Assembly (NCBI GenBank): GCA_032158295.1
Contig: CM063247.1
Span: forward strand, 21,256,358-21,320,357
Reading direction: 5' to 3'
From: Pycnopodia helianthoides
Taxonomy: Eukaryota; Echinodermata; Asteroidea; Forcipulatida; Asteriidae
DNA: 64,000 nucleotides
Shown here: positions 1 to 12,009 of the stretch, piece after piece
How the letters are laid out: every line of letters begins with the position of its first letter
Numbering within the stretch: position 1 is the first letter of the stretch
The notes under the pieces: model-generated
Told to the model about the DNA's origin: nothing
The model's database searches: none
What the model saw: the letters and a program-made list of their open reading frames with translations, nothing else
Made by a program: the position numbers and the translations under genes

Positions 1-376
1 TATTTAAAATAAGTTGCACACGAATTTAAACACAAAAGAGCCATAGCAGCTTCAATGTCTACGAATTGTTATTGTTGCAGTTAAACTAAAAAGAACACAC
101 ACCTACCTTGTATTAATTAATTTCACTTGAGAAAATTGTAGTCAATTTGTAAACATTTTGCGGGAATGAGTGACACACAAAAATGATGCGACTTTAAAAG
201 CAACGACTTCAGCAACTAAATGTGGCTTTCGTTTTGGAAAGATTTGGGTTTGTTATCCCCTCGGCTTGTTGTCCATCCATCAAACACCGCATGGAGCACA
301 GTGGCCTGATGAACGTAGATGAGGCTATACAAAACAACAGCGAACCACTTACAAATGAATTGTCTAAAGAAAACCT
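1..376. other. No gene recognised
   Basis: A+T-rich sequence. One open frame of 60 codons (222-404, plus) has no recognisable motif and runs into the repeat that follows, so it is not called. Confidence 0.5.
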
Positions 377-585
377 GGGCCTAATTTCATTGAGCTGCTT
401 ATAAGCTGGATAATATTGCTTATTACAGTTCTCTGCGAAGCAAAAATAATCAGGATACCAGTTACAAATGGTACATGCAAAATAGTGTTTTGGGTGGTAA
501 CCTTATTCTGGTAAGCAAATTTCTGTTGTGCACATCTATTAATTTGGTTGTGCCTATAATAATCAGCTCTGTAAAATTGGGTCCA
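377..585. repeat. MITE family A, full-length copy
   Basis: The ends are inverted copies of a shared motif: GGGCCtAATTTCATtGAGCT on the left, and AGCTCTgtAAAATTGGGTCC on the right. Related copies lie at 3549, 27366, 41263, 51722 and 56163. No coding capacity; a non-autonomous DNA transposon is inferred. Confidence 0.75.
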
Positions 586-648
586 GATATACGAAATGAT
601 ACTTATTTTAAGTAAACCACCGCTGCCCCGTAAAAGGGGGAATTTGTT

Positions 649-731
649 AGTGGCCTGACGTTTCGACCCTAGCAGGGTCTTTCTTTTAGCCTTCGAGGGA
701 GACTCTGCTAGGGTCGAGACGTCAGGCCACT
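649..731. repeat. Inverted repeat with about 27-bp arms
   Basis: AGTGGCCTGACGTTTCGACC on the left is matched by the reverse complement ending GTCAGGCCACT on the right, with few mismatches, around a spacer of about 29 bp. It contains CTAGCAGGGTC next to a CGAAACGTC-type motif on the minus strand, the kind of stem seen at ends of Penelope-like elements. Origin uncertain. Confidence 0.6.
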
Positions 732-846
732 AAATAATTGTTTGCATTTATACCATATAGAGGTCCTTTTGGTTGGTAAGCAGGTTACAACAGCTAATTA
801 TATTTACTCTTTCCATGTTATAAAAAAATTCCTCATGCAATTTCAT

Positions 847-852
847 TTTAAT
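847..852 (-). promoter_or_regulatory. Candidate poly(A) signal of the Ig receptor
   Basis: TTTAAT on the plus strand reads ATTAAA on the minus strand, about 65 nt past the receptor stop codon. Position and motif only. Confidence 0.35.
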
Positions 853-916
853 AAAAATCGATAGATGATGATGGTGATTGTGTGATATTGGCAGAGATCG
901 AATGATATAAACACTG

Positions 917-2185
917 TCATTTATTGATGACTTCAACGGTTACCCTCGTGCTGCCACTTCGACTCCTGTAAACCGACAAGACTTTTTGCACTTTAGAGTA
1001 TTCGGTGGGATCGACTCCGGTCTGCTCGACGATACCTGAGGAGGAGGGAGAAGGGGACGATGAGGATGGGGAGGGGGAGGACTCGAACCCATCGCCAAAG
1101 TCTAAGTCTGCGTACGTGACGTCACTGCTGAAGCTTTCGGTGCGTTGGTTCTCGTATTCTGGCTGGGCTGCTACAACATCGAGGACATTCTCGTAGGAGT
1201 TGCCGATCGGGGTTAGTCTGGAATCGTCCGTGATGTCCGCTGGGGAATCAGTGTGGGACATGGGCGAGGGTGCCGTCACCATCATCAGGCCGCACGACGG
1301 AGGAACACACTTGGCAGGGAGTGAGAAGCTGCAGCCGGGCCGGTCCCACCTCGCTGAGCGGTGGTGATGATCGGTCTGATCGCTGCTCATATGATCACAG
1401 GTGAAGTTCTCGTACGTCCTCAAGTCAGATATTCCACTACCTGCAGGGCTGGGTTTGTAGAATCCCACGCATGGCGGCAATGAGTTAGTGCACCCTGGCC
1501 TTAGGCCTACTCCTGGCAGCTTCAAATCTTCGTAGATGTTTGGGCAGATTTCACCGAGCTCGGCATAGGTTTGCGTGTTGGTAGACTCGGGTTCAGGTCC
1601 AGCTTTGTTCACAGTTTTCCCGCTCCACTCATAGTGCCTCACTCTCACATTTCTCTTCAGGAGTATTGATTCGCCAATCACACCGCTCGCAACTCGCTTA
1701 GCAACAGAGTACCCATAAAGTTTCAGTCCTATCATAACAATAGCGAAGAAGCCTGCCACTCCTAACACAGTCCCTAGTAGGAAAGCATTTTCGAGTCCAA
1801 TAAGTGGCGAGGCAACACTCTCTGGCTGGGCTGTTTCCGGAAGCTGTGGTCTGACAGTCGTGGGGGTGGCCCAGTGAGGCTCTTCCCCGACCGCATCCAC
1901 AAGAAGCCTAGCACTGGCCTTCCCTCTACGACCTCTGGAGCTAAGTACCCGGCAAGTGACATCTGTGTTGTGGTCCTTCTCTTGAACGTCGTCGATGAAG
2001 ACGATGCGGGAGTTCTCCTTAAAACGGTAGCGGGTCTCGTTGGCGATTTGAACGGCGGCCTCCCACGAGAATTTCTGCACCCTTTCTGCGAACATCAAGT
2101 TCGTGTGGCAGGTGAACACTGCCGTGGATCCCACTGGCACTCTGCTGTCTGCCGGGGTGACACTTACACGCAGTGGCGTCGACAT
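917..2185 (-). CDS. Ig-domain transmembrane receptor with ITAM/ITIM/ITSM-like tail (terminal exon)
   Basis: An open frame of 422 codons ending in TGA at 917-919. Residues 5-97 form one Ig domain (Cys26, Trp41, Cys78) with an N-glycosylation sequon at Asn49. A Pro/Thr-rich stalk (100-132) precedes a hydrophobic helix at about 134-154. The 268-residue cytoplasmic tail holds Y207AEL and Y218EDL separated by seven residues (ITAM spacing), VTY358ADL (ITIM), TEY396SKV (ITSM-like), and YEN at 258, 331 and 344 (Grb2 SH2-type pYxN). A Ser/Pro run occupies 369-383. By family knowledge such tails recruit SH2 kinases and phosphatases; the ligand is unknown. There is no signal peptide. An in-frame TGA lies just upstream, and a possible acceptor TTAG ends at 2196, so Met1 is probably internal and this is the last exon of a longer gene. 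I do not recognise an orthologue. Confidence 0.7.
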   Translation of the reverse strand: MSTPLRVSVTPADSRVPVGSTAVFTCHTNLMFAERVQKFSWEAAVQIANETRYRFKENSRIVFIDDVQEKDHNTDVTCRVLSSRGRRGKASARLLVDAVGEEPHWATPTTVRPQLPETAQPESVASPLIGLENAFLLGTVLGVAGFFAIVMIGLKLYGYSVAKRVASGVIGESILLKRNVRVRHYEWSGKTVNKAGPEPESTNTQTYAELGEICPNIYEDLKLPGVGLRPGCTNSLPPCVGFYKPSPAGSGISDLRTYENFTCDHMSSDQTDHHHRSARWDRPGCSFSLPAKCVPPSCGLMMVTAPSPMSHTDSPADITDDSRLTPIGNSYENVLDVVAAQPEYENQRTESFSSDVTYADLDFGDGFESSPSPSSSSPSPSSSGIVEQTGVDPTEYSKVQKVLSVYRSRSGSTRVTVEVINK

Positions 2186-2195
2186 GACAACACCG

Positions 2196-3548
2196 CTAAC
2201 TCACAAATTGATGGCAAAATTAGCCTTGCCCTTTGATGAAATCTTGCTTATGTGATTTCAATGATGTCTCAAACTGTATTCCAAGTTTCCCAGTCTAGGA
2301 AAATTGTCCAACTTCTCAAAAAGAAGAAGAAGAAGAAGTGCTGCTGACCGTCGCAAATTCCTTGGTTCGTTAACAAAGCGTCTTACCTAATTGAGAGAGC
2401 TGTTTTCCCCCAGCCGAGCCGACTTTCAAATGATGACTGTCACTCGGGGAAGATTCAGTGCTTTGCCCGGTTCAGACGACCGGAACTCGGGGGCCATGTC
2501 ACCACTATAAGGGGTTTTCTTGATAATGACTGTCGTCTGTGCATCAGGACATGGCCTAATTGAAATGATTATGCTTCATCACACTGGCCATTTTAGAGTC
2601 ACTATCAGGTATTGACTGCGTTGCTTTCATCCACAAGGAACAAACTTAGGCATACAAACTGTCACAATCCGTCGTAGTATGTGGGTGTCGTTGTCTGCTA
2701 CAAGTCCCAACTGGTCCACGAAAAAGAAACTAGTCTAGAAGAAATGACGAGCATTCAGGCAAATTTGGTGAATCATTGTTTTGTAGAAGTATCTCCAGTT
2801 ATGCTCAGTTCAGAGATGATGACGCAGCATGGATTTCCCTTGAGTGCTATTGCCATTTAATTCACTGATGAAATCGGTGCAGCACAACAGCAAAAAACAC
2901 AGCCGCACTGTTTTGGGTGTTGTTCCAAAAGAGCGAAGACCTCCTAATGTGATCAGTACACTTTTCGTCATCCATAAACCCATGTCATCGGCTCTCCTTG
3001 ACACATCCATGCCACTTTTACCCGTGCGTGGGTGACTCCTAACGGCATTCTTGGGATTGTTCCAAGCACGCTGAAATGAATTTCGTTCCGCTTAATATAC
3101 TGCCGCCGTCCAAGACGTTTGTTATCAGCTGACAACAATTAGAACCTGGCCGTTCAAAACAGAAAGAAACAAACACCCTGGCAATCGCGTGCGAGCACTT
3201 ATCCCCTTTCTAACACGATACCTCATGGAGCTGTATTTATCTTAATTACTTACTTTTAGATTCAGGTCAAGGATCTAGGTTTACAAATCTTGATAAAGCC
3301 CACAGCGTGTTCATTTAACATCAACAAACTATTATTGTCTTAAAACATGGTGCATATAAACAAAGCAATATTTTAACAAAGACATTCATAATTGATACAT
3401 ATTTCCGGTCTTTTTTAAAGGGGTACTTTTTGTACAGCCTGAACATAAATTTAAAAACTTTTAAAATTTAAAAATCGCATAAACACCACATTTCTTTCTT
3501 TTTACCCATCATAAAAATGACAAATAAAAAGTTATAAAAAGGCGAACC
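2196..3548. other. Upstream of the Ig receptor; no exon established
   Basis: This should hold the receptor's upstream exons or introns if the gene is spliced. A (GAA) microsatellite lies at 2321-2339. A 66-codon minus frame (2810-3010) contains a hydrophobic stretch VRLCFLLLCC that could be part of a signal peptide, but there is no convincing donor or homology, so it is not called. Confidence 0.4.
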
Positions 3549-3667
3549 TGGACCCAATTCCATGGAGCTGCTGTTTTAGCAACAGTGCTTAACAATTTTC
3601 TGTTAAGCAATGAAAAGCAGGAAACCAGTAGAAACAAAAGGTATGACATGGTATTTTGGCTGGTAAA
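3549..3667. repeat. MITE family A, truncated copy
   Basis: Starts GGACCCAATTCCATGGAGCT and continues through the family's internal motif GACATGGTATTTTGGCTGGT, then stops. Only the left half is present. Confidence 0.65.
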
Positions 3668-3782
3668 CTTTTTTAAATATTTTATTTTTGTATTTATTAT
3701 TATTTTTATTTTATTTTTACTGTTGAGCACACTAGGCTTGTTTCGTTTCGTGCTTTGCTGATTTTGCTGCCTAAGCAGCTCT

Positions 3783-3812
3783 AAACCCTAACCCTAACCC
3801 TAACCCCTTTAA
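3783..3812. repeat. Short interstitial telomere-like repeat
   Basis: Four copies of CCCTAA or a near variant. Too short to mean a chromosome end. Confidence 0.7.
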
Positions 3813-4254
3813 CCCAGCTGAGAAGGGCTTTACCGTGCGCCGTCCTTAAAAATCTAATTGTTACAAATTGAATTGGCGACGCTGTCTATTTATGTTGCTT
3901 GTTGCGCACGTTGACTGGCACCAACGAGCGGAAATGGCAGCTTAGTGTGATGTCAAATCCCAAACATTCCAAATAATGTTAAACATTAAAAGGCCGTTCG
4001 GTACATACAGTTTCGATGAAGTTTTTAATCTTGATCCACACAAAGTTAGAGTTGCCACAAGTTGCCCGAAAAATATTTCATATTGATGTCAGTGATCCTC
4101 CTCCCCAACCCCCAACCCCCACCCCCAAAAAAGAAAACTGATTATCATATCTATATTATTTGCCGAACGGTGTCCGTCTGTGTGTCTGTGCTTCTGCATG
4201 TTAATGGAAATGCTCTCTATATTTGCACGTGAAAAGGGTAATGTATTCAAAGTC

Positions 4255-4690
4255 GTTAAGAATAAGGGGGAAAACTAACACAGAATCTGTGTCGAAATCC
4301 CCATTTTTTAAACCAGTTTTCGGCTCGCCTAACCGAGAAATGGGTCAGGCCCCTGGAAAACGGAATCCAGGTCAACTCTGACCTCGGGAGTTTCTAGAGT
4401 GTACTATTGTTTCAAATGTGTACCTTTTTTCTTCTTGTATAGGGGCCGACTAGACCTCATTTTCCCCGTGTTGTTTTTAATGGTCTTATTGCCCAACGTA
4501 CGCGTGTACAGTAAATATTGCATGCTCCGGACTCCATACATAATAAACACCACACTCTTAAACAATTCCGGGTCAGAATTGACCCGGATTCCGGGTCCCA
4601 GGGGCCCTGACCAATTTCTGTGTCAGGCTGACCCGGAATCTATGTCAAAATGAGCAAGAAGTGGGTCAAAACTGACGCAGAATCCGAGTT
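4255..4690. repeat. Repeat with alternating GACCC/GGGTC motifs
   Basis: Two blocks (4255-4405 and 4552-4690) carry many versions of GACCCGGAATC and GGGTCAG in both orientations; a related block with the same GGGAGTTTxTAGAGTGT end is at 47158-47262 in MT4 intron 3. Probably a small foldback transposon family; boundaries are approximate. Confidence 0.5.
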
Positions 4691-4699
4691 GAAGATCTT

Positions 4700-5480
4700 T
4701 TTTTTTTAAACTACCTTGGAGACGGAATAGACCTTTCTTTTGTTGATCAACAAACTGCGCTGGTTGGCATGGAAGGCCGAATGTTAGCAAAACCATCAAT
4801 CGTGTTAACAGAATGTTTCAACAAAATTTAACATTTTCTGCAAACTTTCAACTAAGTAAAGTACCTCTCATGATTGGTTGCTTTGTTTCCAATAAATTTA
4901 ACACTATTTTTGAGTATTTGTGTAACATTGTTAAAAACTGTGGCCATCTGTTTTTGTTTTGCATTTATGGCTTTCCATAGTTTTCTGACTTCGGATGGCA
5001 AAAACTCTGGCTATGACGTTGCAAAAGAAAGGTCTATACTGTTCTATTCTGACCCGGGGGTTTTTAGACTTAAAAACTTACTGGCCCATGGTGCGTAAGG
5101 TGGTGAAATGGGGGTATGCTATACGCATTGGCAAGAATGCACCGGTGATGAGATGGAATGTATTGGAGAAGGCGGGGTGGCCGAGCCAATTTACCCACAT
5201 TTAAACAGCTAATTATAACCCACGATGTCACGTACGGAATGTTTGCAGGCACAAAGTGTACATAGGTCAATGGAAAGACAAAGCAATTCATCAAACTTTT
5301 TGAGAGGATGACAATGTACCGGTCTTTTTTCTTCTTCTTTCTGATACAACGGAAGGGAGCACTTCTCAAAAAAACTTCCTAACACTCATACATAATGAAT
5401 GACTCTCAACTTCCAAGAAATGCACCGGAATGCTCAAAGCCACTACTCTGGTATATGTTATTATTGAACAATGTCCTGCT
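4700..5480. other. No gene recognised
   Basis: Short unsupported open frames only. The stretch near 4960-4980 (GGCTTTCCATAG) resembles part of the retrotransposon remnants at 10.2 and 12.4 kb. Confidence 0.4.
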
Positions 5481-5483
5481 TCC

Positions 5484-5612
5484 CTACCCCTAACCCTACC
5501 CCTAACCCTAACCCTAACCCTCACCCTAACCCTAACTCTAACTCTAACCCTATACCCCCTACCCCCTACCCCCTACTACCCCTACCTATATACCCCTACC
5601 CTATACCCCTAC
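5484..5612. repeat. Degenerate interstitial telomere-like array (CCCTAA)n
   Basis: CCCTAA units drifting into CTCTAA, CCCTATA and CCCTAC over about 130 bp. It is embedded in ordinary sequence on both sides, so it is interstitial rather than a chromosome end. Confidence 0.8.
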
Positions 5613-6759
5613 ATACAATAGAACGTGCATGGTTGTGATTCGTGGTTTAGCTTCATACGTCTGTTTAGTTATATTTTGGCTTCACCCCCATCCCAATGAG
5701 TCTTTTCTTGTTTTCCCTCCCACTATGAGGAAGAGGTTTACAATCTATATACGCCACCCCCCCCCCCCCCATTTTGTACAAGGATGATTGTACCGAAATC
5801 ATAAGACGGCCCCTTGATGATGGCGAATCATAATAATCTCAACCTGAGTTGTTTTCATCGTTTATGACAGACATGCGGGAGGGTTGGGGATGAGACACGT
5901 TGGCGTGTTGCGACATGTCCATCTATAGTGCGTGGGAGTTGGTGGTGGGAGCTCTGAGTCAGAGGTGGATCAGTGAGTGACAACAAACACTGGAAGGTTC
6001 CAACCTCGTCCCCCGATTACGATTTCACCCCCCTCCCCCTTCCCATGTACCTTGACACAATTTCAGACATAGATCGAACACAGCACGATTGTTGACGACG
6101 TGAAAGCGATCACTTCTTTGCTCTACATAATTTTGTTTGAACTTTTCTAGCGGCCTCTCTATTGGTTTTGTACACGAAATCGAATCGAGGTACTTATCAG
6201 TTTGATCAAACACCTGGATCCCTTTATGAGAGTCTTCTTAGCGCAAACAGGGGTACACAGACACCATGTAAGTGTGTGATGGCCCCCAGTCGTGCACCCT
6301 CCTGTACAACTCTTTGTCCTGAAAAACGTGGCCCTCATTGTGTTCCTTTGTGATTGACCCTCTTGTTGTAAGTCCTTTGTTTGAATGTAACTACAAGTAA
6401 ACATCGAGACCCACTCTGAAAAAAAAAAATCTATATATTTATTCGTCCGTATAGAAATGCAATATATTAGATTGTTTTTTCCTTTGCATCCCAGTATATG
6501 TACTTCATATTTTCCCATAGACGTACACAACGTATTTTAAAAAAATCTTGTGAAACATCCCTGTTTTTTTTTTTGTTTTTTTTAGAACTCCTTGTGGAGA
6601 TTTCTTGTTTTTCATATATAGTCTCTCGTCTCAACGTGGAGAATTCCTTCCTCACCATTAAATACTGCAGTACCGAATTTCGGAACATTTGCTTCAATAA
6701 TATTTTTTGTTAATAATAATATTACTGATAATAACATATTATGTTTTCATAGCGCATAA
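5613..6759. other. No gene recognised
   Basis: A homopolymer C run near 5758-5770, A and T runs near 6420 and 6560, and short frames without recognisable motifs. Confidence 0.4.
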
Positions 6760-6830
6760 AGTTGAAAGTTAAAAGTTGAAAGTTGAAAGTTGAACGTTGA
6801 ACGTTGAACGTTGAACTTGGAACTTGGAAC
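6759..6830. repeat. Heptamer minisatellite (GTTGAAA/GTTGAAC)n
   Basis: About ten 7-bp units changing from GTTGAAA to GTTGAAC and then CTTGGAA along the array, a gradient of variants. Confidence 0.75.
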
Positions 6831-8754
6831 GTCAGCGTTCAAAGTTTATTTTGTTCTCAGTTTCAATATTGTGGGGAAAATGTACACAACAACGCAATGC
6901 CGAGGGCATAGCGGGGTAACTTTTGCGTAATCAGAATAGTTTATGTACAAATCCTTATAAAAGGGCAAACAATTACTATAATATTATATACTATTTGGGC
7001 TATCAACCAATCAATCAAAACCCATGATAATGATAGAAATATTTCTTAGTGGACGACAGCATATCTCTACTTGAAGTACTATTATTGTTGTTAGGGTTTT
7101 GAGTGGGCGCGGCCTCTCTCAGTGACAGGGGATGCATATCGCCCTGAGAACGAGGACTACAATGATAGATGGAGGGGTGGGCTGTCAAATTCACGTTCAC
7201 GTTGAACCTCGTCTGTCAACTTGACGTCCCTATTGAGTTTAATGTAGATTTGAGCTGATTTATCCCAGGGGAACACGACCAACAAACTGTGACGGACATT
7301 GTTTATTTCCTTTCGCTAATGAGAACTGGAAATGGTAGAAAGCCAAGGTGCCTCCTCCCCAATTTCAGCCAAGAGTGTTATGACTTGTTTTTATGCTCGG
7401 CTAAACTGCTTTGTCATTGGCATTGCTGCTGTCATTTAGCGCCCTCGTTGGGACTCTTCTTTTAGTGTAAAGATCAAGAGACTTTCTACTTACACTAGTC
7501 CCCTGTCCTTATCCGCAAGAATAAGGACAGGCACCGGTCTATTAATTACGGTAATGTACATCCTATATACAACTATATGGTAATGTATATTTGTTCATAC
7601 AACCATGTGAAAGGGATGCAAGGTCAAAGGTGCGTTTGTCAGGATTCCTCCAAACGCTCAAAGCTCTCTGGCGTAATTCACGAGCCTCGAGGTAGTGTGA
7701 CGTCAGATGTTCGGGGTACTTTCTACTCTGCATATCTGTCGTTGAGGTAAATCCCTATATACTGTGCTCATAAGGTGAGTCGTACCTCCAAAACTAAAGC
7801 ATTATTCACTCACTATCTGCCCCAGTCTGTTCAGGCATGCAAAGTAATTTTATGTCCGACTTAAAGAATATAACTGTTGTATTGTTTCCAAGCTCAATTG
7901 AAATTAAACATTACACGACTGTTTTTTTCATGTGGTTTTGTCAAAAGATCTCTAACTACAGTAGCGTTGACGACACTGTTCAACATTATGAAGGTGCACA
8001 ATGGGCCTTTATGGATAGAGTTGTGATGGGAAAACAAATCATGTTGCGAGTGTTTGATCTTTAGCCAATAATAGCGAATACAACCTAATAATTTATACCA
8101 GAGACACTTATTGATTAATCTAAAGTAAAATGCTACAGAGCATTATATATAAAAAGCCCAAGCCCAAGCCATGGTTTCGAAAAGGGACATACAATCACCC
8201 GCGGCTTTGAAGGGCTTCGTATAAAGGTAGATTAAAGTGATAAGTTACAGGCAATGAAATTGCGCCTTGCTTGCATTCTGTTTTACAGAACTGAATTCGT
8301 GTAGTATTTTTGACCGCGTGAGGGCGTGTGTGAACCAAATATTTTTACGTGTTGCAAAACAAATAAAACGAACTGGGTGTTTTTTCTCCACTATAATGAT
8401 AATAATAATGATTATTGTTATTAATTTTATATGTGCCCATTTATATAAGAAAACAACATACAGGCAGTCAAAATAAGATAAACTGGGGCTACGACAACGA
8501 CTGGTGCCAATTCGGACACTGCATGTGATCCTGTGATCCATGGTAATTCTTCGCCGTTTAAAGAGTTATAAAAAAAATACCAGCTGAACAGCTGAACCTT
8601 ACACCTAGACCCCTTATTTTACTTACATTTTTACTAAGATTCTACCATAAAGTTGATTTTGAACCTAACCTAACCCTCTAACCCTGGAGTTTGGTCTGCT
8701 CTCGTCACGCTTGTCCGCGTGTTTCACATTTATTTAGTAGCAAGGTTTTGAAAA
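6831..8754. other. No gene recognised
   Basis: About 1.9 kb of A+T-rich sequence with frames under 100 codons and no recognisable domain. An (AAT) microsatellite lies near 8397-8425. Confidence 0.4.
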
Positions 8755-9157
8755 GTACGGAGCTCTGGAAGTGCCATCCGACATGTTGAGATCCTGAGAT
8801 AATTTACTGCAGGATGATGACGTCATATACGTAAGATGACGACATCCTGAGATGTTTCATACCCGGGATGACGACATTCCTCAAGTGAGATGTCGCCTTC
8901 CCGATTAAAATTTATCTTAGCATGTCAACATCACGAAAGTTACATTTCAACTTCCCAAGATAATTCATCATGGGATGATAACATGTTGAGAACACAGGAT
9001 AAATTATCTTGGGAAGACGACTTTCTACTTTCAGGATGTCGTCATCCCGAGATAAAACATCTCGGGATGTCGCCATCTTACGTTTATGATGTCATCATCC
9101 TGCAATAAATTATCTCAGGATCTCGATAAGTTGGATGGCACTTCCAGAGCTCCGTAC
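8755..9157. repeat. MITE family C, full-length foldback element
   Basis: 403 bp with near-matching inverted ends, GTACGGAGCTCTGGAAGTGC and its complement ending GAGCTCCGTAC. The interior is full of GATGACGACATC / GATGTCGTCATC and AAGATAATT / AATTATCTT inverted pairs, so it folds over most of its length. A single-end fragment is at 36855-36975 in MT3 intron 2. Confidence 0.8.
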
Positions 9158-9354
9158 AAATGAGTATGAAGAAGTTGCCCCATATTTGAGCCTGCTTGAC
9201 CCGTGTCCGGTGCTCCCTGTCATTGCCGTGGAATGTGTAAGGTGTAAGGAATGGGATCCCAAGACCCACACACACTTGGCACCATTGTCCTGTGCAAGAA
9301 CAATGGGACTACTATAATTACTGAAAGCTTGAGTTGTACTGAAACTGCTTCATC

Positions 9355-10240
9355 TCATATATTAATATTGTATTTCAAGTGCAAGCTTTCCGTTGGGTGA
9401 TAGTACACATCAGTGACAGTAAACTCTTCCACATCTTCAATGATGTTTCCTCCTATCTTTATTGTATCATTCTTTTTACTGTTTAAATTCGCAAGACTTT
9501 TGCTGTTGGTTTTCAATCCTACTTTAACGAGCGGTGTCGACCATTGTGTTTGTTTCGTTCTGTGTACGTGCATGTAGCTCGCAGACAGCAGGGCTATGTC
9601 GTCAGCAAAATCAAGATCTTCAAGTTTTGACATCTAGACTACGGGCCGTGGCTCTGAAATCCTTATAGAAAACAACAAATGCTTCATGATTTCCCACAAA
9701 CTCTACCTGTGTATGAAGTCAAGCTAAGGCTTTTTCAAAGTCGATGAAGTAATTGAGTGAAGATTGCCACCCAATTGACTGCTCCATGATATTTCTTTGG
9801 ATGAAGATTTGTTCAGTAGTACTTTTTTTTTCTTTTGCGGAAACCTGCTTGCTCTTTACTTATTTTCTCATCAATGATCCTTTCTTGGTCTGTTAATCAA
9901 GACCCCTCCAGGAACTTTGCTTGCAGTTGGTAGCAAAGTTGTAAGATTCCCTCTGTTTTGTATCTTCTGATCAGTCCTTTTTTCCAGGTATTTGAAAGTA
10001 TCTCATTTCTCATAATGTCGTTGATTTTGTCGGATAGTTTGTTGACAGATATTTCGAGATGTGCTTTCAAGAGTTCTTGCGTTATCTGGTCTACGCCCCC
10101 AGCTTTGCGGTTTTCAGTTTCCTGATCGCTTCTTTGATTTCCAGTTTAAAAGAGACTGCATTGAATATGTTTTTTCTTGGCGTTTATGGCAATTTCCATA
10201 GTTTGCCAATTTTTACCCTGTGTATGAGTGCCCCCATGCG
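9355..10240 (-). pseudogene. Decayed non-LTR retrotransposon reverse transcriptase
   Basis: On the minus strand, residues reading LDFADDIALLSASY carry the FADD catalytic box of non-LTR reverse transcriptases. Upstream in the same direction, broken frames still show a DFEKA-type motif and a segment like LPTASKVPGGVLINR. Frames are interrupted, so it is inactive. The clade (RTE or CR1-like) cannot be assigned by eye. Confidence 0.7.
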
Positions 10241-11020
10241 GTGAGTGCCCCCATGCGGCGAGTGCGCCCATGCGGTTGTTTTCCTACCCTGTGTATTGAG
10301 TGCTAGTGCTGATTAGTCACACAAGCGTCTCTGAGGGGGGGGGGGGGAACATATTGCATTTCGTGTTCAACGTTGTTTATCACTACACCAACCCCCCCCC
10401 CCCTCCGAGGTAGCTAGTAGGGGGCTATACAACCAGCAGTGATTTGTGTGTTTAAAGTTCATGCCGACAATGGACAAGGTCAATACGACCATCCATCAAT
10501 GATATTACTCATTGGCGCTCATGCACGCTGTATTTTCATGTGAAACTCCAAAAACGGGATCTGTAGACTGTTCTGTTAACTTTTAAAACTATTGTTTTTC
10601 AGTTGAAACATTTGACGTAGATTACTCCTTCAGATGCATGATGGTGAGGGACCAGACGTTGGGCTCGGGTGGTTAGGGGTGCCGCATCCCACCAGATAAG
10701 GAGGAAATCGACCTCATTATTATTTGGTTTGTGTAGGTCCTCAAAATATTCTTTATATTAGACAGAATTGAGAGCCCACAGAAAGTGTTTCAGTGTAAAC
10801 AAATTGCCAAATTGGTTGTTGACTTCCAACTTGAGGTATTTTGGATGACGTAGGCCCTGAAATAAATGGTCCTGTTTGCTGAGTGATGTAGGGACATTCA
10901 ATTTTCAAGATTGATGCCCGTACGTTTTCTACCTGTGTAAATTACACCTGTGTAGGGGTGTTTTTATCTGGAGGGAGAATAACTCGACGGCCCCACAGGG
11001 ACTCCCCACATCAAATTGAG
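10215..11020. repeat. Left copy of a direct duplication
   Basis: Matches 12470-13225 in order and orientation. Shared landmarks include CGCCCATGCGGTTGTTTTCC, TTGGCGCTCATGCACGCTGT and AGCCCACAGAAAGTGTTTCA. The preceding retrotransposon segment is shared too, so retrotransposon plus flank were duplicated together. Confidence 0.75.
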
Positions 11021-12009
11021 CAGAGAATAACAGTTCAAGAGTCAATAGTTCTCCCTCTACTGTAAAAAGCTGTGAAACTTCTAAGTAATTTTCGTGTATT
11101 TTTTATTATTTAGCATTTTGCACTGTATGCTAGTGGGGTGCACCCTTAGTTGTTCTCCGGCGTCAGTCACCGTCGTCCTTGGGACCCCTGTCGTCCATGA
11201 AGAGTGCAGGTCATGCTTCTGCAAACTACGGCTAGCTAGGGTTGGGGCGTGTGAATTTATTGTCAGCATTGTCAATGCAAATGCAAACTCAGGCGGCAAA
11301 CTCAGATCCTACCGACAATCCTTTGTTTTGTGAAAGTGGTGTACCATAATAATAATTTATATCAGATTACGGTAAAAAAAAAAAATAATAATAATAAAAA
11401 ATAACTAACAGTTTATCTGGGCATAAATGTGATGTGTAATTATTTGGAAAGGGTAGGATTGGAGGCCTCTTTAATCCCTGCACATAGCCGACTAAATGTG
11501 GAAAATGCGTATCTGGTTACATGTATATTCATTAAACACATCGTGGGTAAAACAAAAGAACAAATAAAATAAAATGAATCCGCCAAAGGACGTCTAAAAT
11601 ATAAATCATAATTATTCTATTCTGCAACCGATTTAATAAAAGAAACCAACAATTCACATGATACCGCTAGCACAGCACAATCACCGATTTAATACAAATC
11701 AAAAGATCACATTCTAATCGATGACTTTCATAGGTCAAACGTGGTTACCTTAAGGTTTATGGTGCAGTATATATACCCACTGCAATTGGATTAGTTGTGG
11801 ATTGATGTAGATTTGGTGGATTTGTGCATTCATTGTTAATTGGTGTTTAAATGCGCCTTGTAATTTATCATTTTCTAATCTCTAATTTAATTTAATGTAT
11901 CCATATTTATTTCAGTTTCACCTATTCCATTATATTTAATGAATTGAGTTATAATAAATAAAAAAAATCAACTAAGGGAAGGCACTTCTGCATCTCGTAT
12001 CGTCATTTT
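11021..12009. other. No gene recognised
   Basis: Spacer between the two direct-repeat copies; A+T-rich, with an (AAT) microsatellite near 11384-11400. Confidence 0.4.

Noticed and set aside
2810..3010. Signal-peptide exon for the Ig receptor
   Set aside because: Only a short hydrophobic stretch; no good donor, no homology and no phase check possible.
5484..5612. Chromosome end
   Set aside because: The telomere-like array is short, degenerate and flanked by ordinary sequence on both sides.
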